From contig OX638322.1 of the NCBI GenBank assembly GCA_951812575.1, positions 620,001 to 684,000 on the forward strand: 64,000 nucleotides of DNA, given 5' to 3'. The stretch's first letter is position 1; each line of letters opens with the position of its first letter. This DNA comes from Candidatus Binatia bacterium (GTDB lineage Bacteria; Desulfobacterota; Binatia; Bin18). The position numbers and the translations under genes were made by a program. Positions 56,735 through 64,000 of this stretch are shown here, piece by piece. The notes under the pieces are model-generated. The model did not search any database. It was not told the origin of the DNA and saw nothing but the letters and a program-made list of their open reading frames with translations.

Positions 56735-59047
56735 ATGAGGCCGTCGATAACCAAAGATGGACTTCCGGCAATGCGCGCTCTCCCTTCTTTCTCACCGCGA
56801 CGACTCGGCCAACCGCTCGGCTTTTATATTGTCGCCGAATTGTTTGCGCCAACCCTGTGGGCTTTGTTCGGGCTGACCGCGCTGGTGCTGACAAAAGACT
56901 TGCTCGGCTTCTCTGACCTGGTAATCAATCGGGGTCTGGGCCTTGCCGCGGTAAGCTGGATCGCCTTTTATGAATTGGTCCCGCTCCTGTCTCGCACCCT
57001 ACCCTTCGCCGTGCTCGTAGGCACCTTGGTCGGGCTGGGACGTCTCAGGTCTGACCAGGAGTTGCTAGCCATTGAGGCGGCCGGTCTTGCCCGGCGGCAT
57101 TTGGTGCTTCCGATTCTGGGCTTTGCCACGGCCATGACACTCTTCGGGCTCGGATTTTCGCTGTTTACCGCACCGGCAGCCCTCCGCTCACTGGATAACG
57201 CCTTACGCAGTATGATCCAGCAAAATCCCGGCATGGCGCTCCGTCCCGGCAGCGTGCACGAGTTCGGTGATACCCGCATGGTCGCCCGAGAAATTTCGGC
57301 GCGTGGCGATAGCCTGCGCGGCGTGCTGCTATGGCTGTCTGATACCGGCCAGGAATATTTTGCCGGGCAGACGCTCTTTGCTGAACACGGGAGGCTACAG
57401 CCCCTGGCCCATGGGGCCGCTCGGCTGGTTTTATACGACGGTGTTATTCTCCTCTCTCCCCAGGAGGGCGGTGGGGAGACCCGCTTCCAAACCTTTGAGA
57501 CTGTGATCCGGGAACCGCAGCGCACGGAGCTCTGGCCCGCCCAGCCGCTCACCCGCCTCTCGTTGCGTGATCTCATGGACCGCGTCCGAGAAACCGCCCT
57601 GGCAGGAGAGAGTCCGGAAGCCCGCCGCGCTCGCACCGAACTGCATCGCCGTTTCGCAGCCCCGGCAGCCGGTATCGTCTTCAGCCTGTTAGCCCTGCCC
57701 CTCGCCTGTCTGGGGCCACGCTTCTCACGCGCGTCGGGTGGCGTCCTCGGGCTGGTTCTGTCCGTGGTGTATTACGGTCTCACGCAACTCGGCGACGGAC
57801 TTGCCCAAGCCGGCGCGGTGACAGTCGGGCTGGGAGTCTGGCTGCCCAATATGCTCGTCGGTGGGCTCGCCGGCCTCCTCATCGGGCTGCAAGACCGACC
57901 CTGGGTGAAACGGCGGCCTCTCGATGAACAGTCGGTCCAGGACCCCACCCAGGCAGCGCCTCCAGCGGCTCTCCAAATGCGACAGGCATTACTGCCGCGC
58001 TACGTGCTGCAGCACTATCTCCTCATGTTGGGCTTGGCCTTCGGCTTTTTGCTCGTGGGTTATCTCCTGGTTGATGTTCTTGAACGACTCGAATGGTTTG
58101 CCCGCCACAATGCCACGCCGGTCGAAGCCCTCCGGTTCTACAGCGCCCGTACCCCCTTGCTGGCTTCACGGATCGTTCCGATGGCCCTCCTGTTGGCAAC
58201 CGCCCTGACCGTCAGTCTGCTGTCTTTCCACCGGGAGCTGATTGGCATGCGGGCATGCGGGATTTCTGCCACCCGCACGCTGTCCTGTATACTCCTCGTC
58301 GCCGGCCTCGTCACGCCCCTCTCCTTTGCCCTGAACGAATCCATTGTGCCACACTCAAACGCCCTGGCTGATCGCCTCAAAGAAACCGAAATTAAGGATC
58401 GCCTCCTCCCCACCGGCGTCTTACAGAAAATAGTCTGGTACCGCGCCGGTAGCCATGTATCCCAGGCAACCCGACTCGACCCGGCTCTGGAAGAAGCTAC
58501 CGACCTGTCGATCTACGAACTTGGAGACCAAGGCTTACCCCTCAGCCGCACCGACGCGCGCCGGGCCAGGCATATCGGTGATGGAATGTGGGAACTGGAT
58601 GATCCGGTGCGAATTCGCATCTCGGAAAACGGCCTCCAGCGCGAGCCGGCTGAGCCGCTTATCCAGTTAGGGGAGGCCCCAGATATACAGCTTGACACCA
58701 TGCACCTGAGCGTCTGGCAGTTGGCCCAGGAAATTATCGGGACAGAAATGGCCGGCTACGACGTCACCACCTATCGCGTTGACCTCAATGTCAAATACGC
58801 CGCGCCCCTGGCCTGCATCCTGCTACCGGCCATCGTGCTGTTCTTTGCTCTGCACGGCCCGCCGTTTCCAGGCCCGGCCGTGACCCTGCTGGTGAGTAGC
58901 ATCCTTGGCGTCGGCTATGTCCTGTTGACCGGAGTGTGCGCCTCACTCGGCTATGGCGGCAGCCTGTCTCCCACCCTGGCCGGTTGGGGGCCGGCGCTCA
59001 GCGCGACGCTGCTAGCCGGCGTCTTTGCCTGGCGCAATCAGGGCTGA
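56735..59047 (+). CDS. LptF-LptG fusion permease (lipid export to outer membrane)
   Basis: The protein has 770 residues and two YjgP/YjgQ (LptF/LptG) units in one chain. The first half has membrane segments plus the periplasmic beta-jellyroll (Thr/Gly-rich LPLA/FAEHGR region) up to about 390. The second starts near LLPRYVLQHYLLMLGLAFGF (about 420) and ends with four membrane segments. Normally LptF and LptG are separate and form the LPS-extracting ABC permease with LptB. A fusion fixes a 1:1 pair. Start is ATG 56735 or 56771; neither has a good ribosome site. It lies beside the GT4 and LicC-like genes, so the cargo could be LPS or the locus lipid (inference). Confidence 0.8.
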   Translation: MRPSITKDGLPAMRALPSFSPRRLGQPLGFYIVAELFAPTLWALFGLTALVLTKDLLGFSDLVINRGLGLAAVSWIAFYELVPLLSRTLPFAVLVGTLVGLGRLRSDQELLAIEAAGLARRHLVLPILGFATAMTLFGLGFSLFTAPAALRSLDNALRSMIQQNPGMALRPGSVHEFGDTRMVAREISARGDSLRGVLLWLSDTGQEYFAGQTLFAEHGRLQPLAHGAARLVLYDGVILLSPQEGGGETRFQTFETVIREPQRTELWPAQPLTRLSLRDLMDRVRETALAGESPEARRARTELHRRFAAPAAGIVFSLLALPLACLGPRFSRASGGVLGLVLSVVYYGLTQLGDGLAQAGAVTVGLGVWLPNMLVGGLAGLLIGLQDRPWVKRRPLDEQSVQDPTQAAPPAALQMRQALLPRYVLQHYLLMLGLAFGFLLVGYLLVDVLERLEWFARHNATPVEALRFYSARTPLLASRIVPMALLLATALTVSLLSFHRELIGMRACGISATRTLSCILLVAGLVTPLSFALNESIVPHSNALADRLKETEIKDRLLPTGVLQKIVWYRAGSHVSQATRLDPALEEATDLSIYELGDQGLPLSRTDARRARHIGDGMWELDDPVRIRISENGLQREPAEPLIQLGEAPDIQLDTMHLSVWQLAQEIIGTEMAGYDVTTYRVDLNVKYAAPLACILLPAIVLFFALHGPPFPGPAVTLLVSSILGVGYVLLTGVCASLGYGGSLSPTLAGWGPALSATLLAGVFAWRNQG

Positions 59048-59057
59048 GTCTCTCCTC

Positions 59058-59825
59058 ATGGACAAAACAGAGAGAAGAAAAATAAAACCCCACAACGCTG
59101 TCATCAGGCTGCTACCTATCTTATGCTGGCTGGGATGCGGTCTGCCGATGAACACGGGCTGTACGACCAATCGTGATACGGACCAAACAGACGCGGCTTA
59201 CACCGCCGCTCGAAATCGCATGGTGACTGAACAGATACGGAAACGGGGCATCCGAGATGAAAGCGTCTTACACGCGCTCACAACAGTCCCGCGTCATCTG
59301 TTTATCCCGCCCGCCTATCGGGATCACGCGTACGACGATGGCCCGCTGCCCATTGGCCAGGGACAGACCATCTCCCAGCCCTACATCGTGGCGCTCATGA
59401 GCGAGCGGCTGGAACTCAGCGGTGATGAGCGCGTATTGGAAATCGGCACGGGCTCCGGCTATCAGGCCGCGGTTTTGAGCCTACTGGCAAAACAGGTGTA
59501 TTCCATTGAGATTGTGCCCGAGCTGATGTCCTCCGCGCGTGAGCTGCTCGCCCAGCTCGGCTACGACAATGTGACGGTTCTGCTCGGTGACGGGAACCTT
59601 GGCTGGGAAAAAGACAGCCCCTATGACGCGATTATCGTCACCGCCGCAGCCCCGCGTATCCCTCCCGCACTTCTTGAACAACTCGCCGAGGGTGGCCGGC
59701 TGGTGCTGCCGGTCGTCCGGGGCGAGGAGCAACACCTGCTGAGACTCCGCAAACGGAACGGCCGGATTGTCGAGGAAAACCTGGGGCTGGTCCGCTTTGT
59801 CCCGTTAGTGGACGGAACCTCGTAA
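59058..59825 (+). CDS. Exported protein-L-isoaspartate O-methyltransferase-like lipoprotein
   Basis: The 255-residue protein has a hydrophobic N-terminus and a lipobox-like NTGC (about residue 41), so it may be a lipoprotein. It is followed by a complete PCMT domain: RMVTEQIRKRGI, VPRHLFIPPAY, DGPLPIGQGQTISQPYIVALM, VLEIGTGSGYQAAVLS and VTAAAPRIPPALLEQL. It would repair isoaspartyl residues in envelope proteins. SAM supply in the periplasm is a puzzle; several deltaproteobacteria share this exported form. Ten bases downstream of the LptFG stop, likely the same transcript. Confidence 0.82.
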   Translation: MDKTERRKIKPHNAVIRLLPILCWLGCGLPMNTGCTTNRDTDQTDAAYTAARNRMVTEQIRKRGIRDESVLHALTTVPRHLFIPPAYRDHAYDDGPLPIGQGQTISQPYIVALMSERLELSGDERVLEIGTGSGYQAAVLSLLAKQVYSIEIVPELMSSARELLAQLGYDNVTVLLGDGNLGWEKDSPYDAIIVTAAAPRIPPALLEQLAEGGRLVLPVVRGEEQHLLRLRKRNGRIVEENLGLVRFVPLVDGTS

Positions 59826-59893
59826 AACAAAACGGCGCGGCTCCAAGGCATCAGCCCACAGGGCCGCCTCTGGAGCAGCGGTCAAACAGATCG

Positions 59894-60313
59894 TTATTCC
59901 TTCTTCCCCCCCGCATGCACGATCAGTTGGGCAGAGAGGTGGGCGGGGTGGAGCTGGCACTTCACGTCGAACAGACCGACCTTGTCGGCCACAAACTCGA
60001 CCGTCTTGGTCTCGCCGCTGTTAACCACCTCTTCGACGTCAAAGGCCGGAATGGCAAAGCCATGGTTGGGCGGCTCGCCGGGAATTTTATTCACCACCTT
60101 GATTCGGACCGTGTCGCCCTGCTCGGCGACCAGCACGGAGGGAACAAACATCTTGTCGCCTTCGTATAACACATTGACAACCGTAAATTTCCGCACCGCG
60201 GCCGCCTCTGCCTCGGCGTGCTGGTCGGCCCAGGCCATGGGCGTGACTGTCACCGCTCCGAATGCGAGCAGGCTCAGCGTTGTTCGTGTGATTTTCCACC
60301 ACTGCTGGATCAT
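59894..60313 (-). CDS. Periplasmic cupredoxin-like protein
   Basis: The 139-residue exported protein has a signal peptide ending about VTPMAWA and a single beta-barrel cupredoxin domain. Copper ligands are probably the His of NHGF, the Cys of VKCQLHPAHL and one of its two His (C-x2-H-x2-H), like CuA-type or plastocyanin-like sites. A role in electron transfer or copper handling is inferred. ATG at 60313 with AAGGAGGACGGT. Converges with the PCMT gene. Confidence 0.82.
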   Translation of the reverse strand: MIQQWWKITRTTLSLLAFGAVTVTPMAWADQHAEAEAAAVRKFTVVNVLYEGDKMFVPSVLVAEQGDTVRIKVVNKIPGEPPNHGFAIPAFDVEEVVNSGETKTVEFVADKVGLFDVKCQLHPAHLSAQLIVHAGGKKE

Positions 60314-60384
60314 ACCGTCCTCCTTCACTGTGTTAGGAAATGACTGTAGTGAGCCACAACCATACGATGATTGCAACGGGACCG

Positions 60385-60470
60385 GGCCGGGCAACCACAG
60401 GGGGCCGGGCAACCACAGGGGGCCGGGCAACCACAGGGGGCCGGGCAACCACAGGGGGTTGCCCCTACGA
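60385..60470. repeat. 18-base tandem repeat (4 copies) with dispersed-repeat end
   Basis: The unit GGCCGGGCAACCACAGGG is repeated exactly four times (60385-60456) and is followed by GGTTGCCCCTACGA. That last part can pair with the CCGGGCAACC unit. GGTTGCCCCTAC resembles the arm of the palindrome at 63625. It lies between the cupredoxin start and uvrB. It is too short for a CRISPR (no spacers). Confidence 0.75.
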
Positions 60471-60528
60471 TTGGCATTCCCGCTTCCAGGGCTGACCCTG
60501 CCGTACTTCCTTGCTATGATGCGCTGAC

Positions 60529-62679
60529 ATGTCCGTCCACGCCGCCTTCAAACTCGTCTCGGACTTTCAGCCCCAGGGTGACCAGCCCCAGGCAATTGAT
60601 CAACTCACCCAAGGCTTGCAAAATGGTCTGGATCGGCAGGTTTTGCTGGGCGTGACCGGCTCGGGCAAAACCTTTTCCATGGCGCATGTCATTGCGCGGC
60701 TGAACCGGCCGGCGCTGGTGATGGCGCCCAATAAAACCCTGGCGGCCCAGCTCTATAATGAATTCAGGGAACTCTTCCCCGACAATGCGGTGCGCTACTT
60801 CGTCAGTTATTACGATTACTACCAGCCCGAAGCCTACGTCCCCCAGAGCGATACCTATGTGGAGAAAGACGCCTCGATTAACGAAGAAATCGATAAGATG
60901 CGCCACTCCGCAACCAAGGCACTGTTAGAGCGGCGCGATACGATTATCGTCGCCAGCGTCTCGTGTATCTATGGACTCGGGTCGCCCGAATCGTATTTTG
61001 ATCTCATCCTCTTTGTCGAAGAGGGCAGCGAGGTGGACCGCGACGCGCTGCTCCGCAAGCTGGTCGATATTCAGTACCAGCGTAACGACTTTGATTTTCA
61101 TCGTGGCACGTTTCGGGTCCGGGGCGATGTGGTCGAGGTCTTTCCGGCCTATGAGGAGAGCCGGGCGGTACGGATCGAGTTCTTTGGCGATACGATTGAT
61201 GCGATTGCCGAGATCGACCCGCTCAGGGGCAAGGTGCTGCGTCGGCTGGATAAAATCGCCATTTATCCGGCCAGCCACTATGTCACCACCTCCGGTCGGC
61301 TGAAGCGCGCCACACAGGCCATCCAAGAGGAGTTGGCAGAGCGGCTCAAAGAGTTGCAACAGGAAGACAAACTCCTCGAAAGCCAGCGCCTGGAGCAGCG
61401 CACCCTGTACGATCTCGCGCTCTTGCGCGAAATGGGCTTTTGTCCGGGCATCGAGAATTACTCGCGCCACCTGGATGGCCGGCAGCCGGGCGAACCACCC
61501 CATACGCTGCTCAACTATTTTCCTGACGACTACCTGGTCTTCATCGATGAAAGCCATGTCACCGTCCCCCAGATTGGCGGCATGTACCGTGGCGACCGCT
61601 CGCGCAAGACCACCCTGGTGGAGTACGGCTTTCGGCTGCCCTCCGCCCTGGATAACCGTCCCCTCAGCTTTCATGAATTCGAGCGGCGCGCCGGCCAGAC
61701 GGTCTACGTCTCGGCGACACCAGGCGACTATGAACGCGAACAGAGCAAAGGCCGCATTGTGGAACAGCTCATTCGTCCCACCGGCCTGCTGGACCCCGAG
61801 ATTGCGGTCCGACCGGCCGGGGAGCAGGTGGACGACCTGCTGGAAGAAATCCGGTTGCGAAGCGAAAAAGGCGAGCGGGTGCTGGCCACCACCCTGACCA
61901 AACGGTTGGCTGAAGACCTGACTGATTACTATCAGGAAATCGGCGTCCGGGTGCGCTATCTCCACTCGGATATCGACACGCTTGAGCGCGTCGAAATTAT
62001 TCGCGCGCTCCGCCAGGGCCGCTTCGATGTCCTGATCGGCATCAACCTCCTGCGCGAGGGGCTCGATATTCCCGAGGTCTCTCTGGTGGCCATTCTGGAT
62101 GCGGACAAAGAGGGCTATCTGCGCTCCGAGCGGTCCTTGATCCAGACCATTGGCCGCGCCGCTCGGAATGTGAATGGGACCGTCCTGCTGTACGCCGACA
62201 AAATAACCGATTCGATGCAGCGGGCCATTGATGAAACCCTGCGACGGCGGCGCGTCCAGTCCAAGTATAATAAGCGGCACGGCATCACCCCCGAGAGTAT
62301 CCGCAAGGCCCTGTCATCGCCCCTGGTGAAGGTCTATGAAGCCGACCATGTGACGGTTCCCATCGTCTCTGAGGACAGCGCAGAATATATTGCCGCCCAA
62401 GACCTGCCCAAGCTGATCGAACAGACCCGCAAGGAAATGAAGGCCGCGGCCGCGGCCCTGGACTTTGAACAGGCCGCAGAGCTCCGTGACCGCGTGCAGG
62501 ATCTGGAACGGCGCGCCCTGGGTTTACCCGGTGAAGCAGCCGCTGCCCCACCCACGGCCTCGGAGACGCCGGCATCGCCAACCAAGAAACCGGCTGCACG
62601 GGGTCGCCCCAAAAGGACCGCTACGCGCAGCACAAACAAGGCCCTGTCCCGTGGCCGCCGCGCGCGCTGGCAACGCTGA
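60529..62679 (+). CDS. uvrB: UvrABC excinuclease subunit B
   Basis: The 716-residue protein is full length. Walker A GVTGSGKT (41-48) and the beta-hairpin [12 protein letters not shown] (ATNYYDYYQP region) with [17 protein letters not shown] are present. So are helicase motifs [29 protein letters not shown] and QTIGRAARN, and the C-terminal UVR domain ([24 protein letters not shown]). The tail after residue 685 is Lys/Arg/Pro/Ala-rich and variable. It loads onto damaged DNA with UvrA and recruits UvrC. ATG at 60529; no strong ribosome site is visible. Confidence 0.96.
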   Translation: MSVHAAFKLVSDFQPQGDQPQAIDQLTQGLQNGLDRQVLLGVTGSGKTFSMAHVIARLNRPALVMAPNKTLAAQLYNEFRELFPDNAVRYFVSYYDYYQPEAYVPQSDTYVEKDASINEEIDKMRHSATKALLERRDTIIVASVSCIYGLGSPESYFDLILFVEEGSEVDRDALLRKLVDIQYQRNDFDFHRGTFRVRGDVVEVFPAYEESRAVRIEFFGDTIDAIAEIDPLRGKVLRRLDKIAIYPASHYVTTSGRLKRATQAIQEELAERLKELQQEDKLLESQRLEQRTLYDLALLREMGFCPGIENYSRHLDGRQPGEPPHTLLNYFPDDYLVFIDESHVTVPQIGGMYRGDRSRKTTLVEYGFRLPSALDNRPLSFHEFERRAGQTVYVSATPGDYEREQSKGRIVEQLIRPTGLLDPEIAVRPAGEQVDDLLEEIRLRSEKGERVLATTLTKRLAEDLTDYYQEIGVRVRYLHSDIDTLERVEIIRALRQGRFDVLIGINLLREGLDIPEVSLVAILDADKEGYLRSERSLIQTIGRAARNVNGTVLLYADKITDSMQRAIDETLRRRRVQSKYNKRHGITPESIRKALSSPLVKVYEADHVTVPIVSEDSAEYIAAQDLPKLIEQTRKEMKAAAAALDFEQAAELRDRVQDLERRALGLPGEAAAAPPTASETPASPTKKPAARGRPKRTATRSTNKALSRGRRARWQR

Positions 62680-62822
62680 GCGGGGTCGAGTGATGCTGCA
62701 AGAGCACGACCGACGAGACGCGGCTTTGCGGTAGGCTGGCTTCCTCGTAGCATATCGGGGTACTGTCGCTCCGCTCGTAAACTGCTAAAAGCGGACAGCC
62801 AGACCGAGCCGAAGGGATGTCC

Positions 62823-63455
62823 ATGTCAAAAGCCCACACCAAAAACCCGGATGAGCTGACCCACGCCCGAGCCGTTCTTGAGGCCGAAGCCGAGGCGATC
62901 CGTTCTATTCGTCTCAACAACGATTTTCTTCGCGCCGTGGATATGCTGGAGCACTGCCGAGGCAAAGTGATTCTCACCGGCATGGGAAAAGTCGGGATTA
63001 TTGCCATGAAGATTGCGACCACGCTGTCCTCAACAGGTACGCCAGCCTGTTTTCTGCACCCCGGCGAGGCAGCTCACGGCGACCTCGGACTAGTCAGCGA
63101 AAACGACGTTATCATGACGTTTTCCAATAGCGGCAGAACGCGTGAGGTCCTGGAAACCATCCACCGGGCCAAACAGTTGTACGACATCCCGCTCATCGCC
63201 GTGACCGGTCATCCGCGCTCGCCCATTGCCCGGAAGAGCGATCTCGTTCTCAGCGTCGGGGCCATTAAAGAACCCTGTCCGATCGGCCTGACGCCCTCAG
63301 CCAGCACCACGGCCATCCTGGCCCTGGGCGATGCCTTGACCCTGGTTCTCATGACCCGTAAACGCTTTACCAAAGCCGATTACGCCAAGTTCCACCACGG
63401 GGGCTATTTGGGGAGACGTGCCCGCAAAGAAGCCCAGGAAGAAGGCCGTTTCTAG
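62823..63455 (+). CDS. SIS-domain arabinose-5-phosphate isomerase-like (KpsF/GutQ/KdsD, no CBS)
   Basis: The 210-residue protein has a single SIS domain: VILTGMGKVGIIAMKIATTLSSTGTPACFLHPGEAAHGDLG, MTFSNSGRTREVLE and FHHGGYLGRR. This is the core of D-arabinose-5-phosphate isomerases, which make the precursor of Kdo for LPS. The usual C-terminal CBS pair is missing, as in some short forms. ATG at 62823 has GAAGGG six bases upstream; the ATG at 62817 would be too close. Envelope link: Kdo supply fits the LPS-type organism. Confidence 0.86.
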   Translation: MSKAHTKNPDELTHARAVLEAEAEAIRSIRLNNDFLRAVDMLEHCRGKVILTGMGKVGIIAMKIATTLSSTGTPACFLHPGEAAHGDLGLVSENDVIMTFSNSGRTREVLETIHRAKQLYDIPLIAVTGHPRSPIARKSDLVLSVGAIKEPCPIGLTPSASTTAILALGDALTLVLMTRKRFTKADYAKFHHGGYLGRRARKEAQEEGRF

Positions 63456-63624
63456 AGCGTGTTAGGAACTTCTGGCAACCCATTGATTTTATTAGAGCTT
63501 TTCACGGGATCGCATCATACCACCTGCTGAGACAGCTCCTACAAGTCAGCGATTTCTCTGAGGAAAATGAAGCGGAGTGAAAAAGGGCATAACACCCTCT
63601 AGGGCACGTCCCCTTCGGTTTCGA

Positions 63625-63652
63625 GTAGGGGCAATTCATGAATTGCCCCTAC
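63625..63652. repeat. 28-base perfect palindrome (dispersed REP-like element)
   Basis: The half-site GTAGGGGCAATTCA is followed by its exact reverse complement (63639-63652). The GTAGGGGCAA...TTGCCCCTAC core is a dispersed element I know from many environmental genomes. Related ends occur at 60457-60470. Possible hairpin in RNA or DNA. Lies 50 bases before the enoyl-CoA hydratase start. Confidence 0.8.
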
Positions 63653-63701
63653 ACAGCAAACAAGCAAAGCGGAACAACAGCGGAACAACAAAGGAGGGAC
63701 C

Positions 63702-64000
63702 ATGAGCTATGAAACCCTGACCCAGAAACAGGATGAGGCGGTCCTGACCATCACTGTCAATCGGCCTGAGGCACTCAACGCCCAGAGCCGTTTGATGCTG
63801 GAAGAGTTTGATCAGGCCATGGCGGCCGCCGCGGAAGACGAGTCGGTCAAGGTCATTATCGTGGCCGGTACGGGCAAGCATTTTTCCGCCGGCCATGACA
63901 TTGGCACGCCGCAGGAACGGGCAGACTGGAAAAAACGCCCCTATCCGAAGGGCATGCCAGGCGAATATAAACGCGGCCGGGACCTCTATCTCGACTGCAC
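63702..64000 (+). CDS. Enoyl-CoA hydratase/isomerase, N-terminal part (runs off window)
   Basis: The visible 99 codons show the crotonase fold start: AVLTITVNRPEALNAQSRLM, EDESVKVIIVAGTGKHFSAGHDIG (oxyanion-hole region). It adds water to 2-enoyl-CoA or isomerises it. AAAGGAGGGACC precedes ATG. The catalytic Glu loop lies beyond the window. A 28-base palindrome precedes it. Confidence 0.85.
   Translation, partial: MSYETLTQKQDEAVLTITVNRPEALNAQSRLMLEEFDQAMAAAAEDESVKVIIVAGTGKHFSAGHDIGTPQERADWKKRPYPKGMPGEYKRGRDLYLDC

Noticed and set aside
60385..60456. CRISPR array
   Set aside because: Four direct 18-base copies without spacers and no cas genes.
60925..62280. A 451-codon open frame on the minus strand inside uvrB
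   Set aside because: It is the antisense shadow of a strongly conserved gene in GC-rich DNA; no ribosome site and no recognisable domain.

Overview
The window looks like a chromosome segment of a GC-rich Gram-negative bacterium. LptF/LptG and a KpsF/KdsD-type isomerase indicate an LPS-bearing outer membrane. The mix of amidohydrolases, flavin monooxygenase, SMP-30 propellers, lanthanide-type XoxF, a Sec-containing AhpD-like protein and a sphingolipid cluster recalls Tectomicrobia/Entotheonella, Binatota or other 'deltaproteobacterial' lineages. That placement is inference: no rRNA or tRNA is visible.

Region 1 (1-2.7 kb) is a metal-homeostasis operon on the minus strand (hupE/ureJ - DUF1636 - broken cbiM - small protein - cobW-type GTPase). 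A Zur-like inverted repeat lies upstream, followed by debris: a CobW C-terminal fragment and a ferredoxin pseudogene. Region 2 (2.7-20.7 kb) is a patchwork of small catabolic units: TetR, SMP-30, NTF2-like, esterase, PPOX, NIPSNAP, LLM monooxygenase, thiolase plus Zn-ribbon/OB partner, two tandem beta-hydroxyacid dehydrogenases and two amidohydrolases. It is interrupted at 8.3-9.7 kb by an AT-richer two-gene island (PD-(D/E)XK-like and HEPN-like). Region 3 (19.5-30.7 kb) is a long minus-strand run holding a lanthanide-type methanol/alcohol dehydrogenase (XoxF), a fused XoxJ-cytochrome c, a giant cyclase-ATPase-TPR protein, a cyclase-family hydrolase and an amidohydrolase.

Region 4 (31-60 kb) is the most interesting. 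It reads as a lipid-assembly locus. The core is serine palmitoyltransferase, a CerR-like reductase and a GNAT protein of the bacterial ceramide synthase type. Around it lie a fatty-acid hydroxylase, a desaturase, a DAGK/ceramide-kinase-like enzyme, a Tam41-like nucleotidyltransferase, two CDP-alcohol phosphotransferases with degenerate N-terminal domains, two free NTP transferases, an ABC exporter, a GT8-methyltransferase-ELM1 triple fusion, a GT4, a kinase-like protein and a fused LptF-LptG. Together they suggest synthesis, headgroup decoration and export of a sphingolipid, perhaps a phospho- or glyco-ceramide. Just beside it, at 32.7 kb, is an AhpD-like gene whose redox Cys is an in-frame UGA followed by a SECIS-like hairpin.

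Region 5 (60-64 kb) is housekeeping: cupredoxin, uvrB, an arabinose-5-phosphate isomerase-like SIS protein and the start of an enoyl-CoA hydratase, with short dispersed repeats between them.
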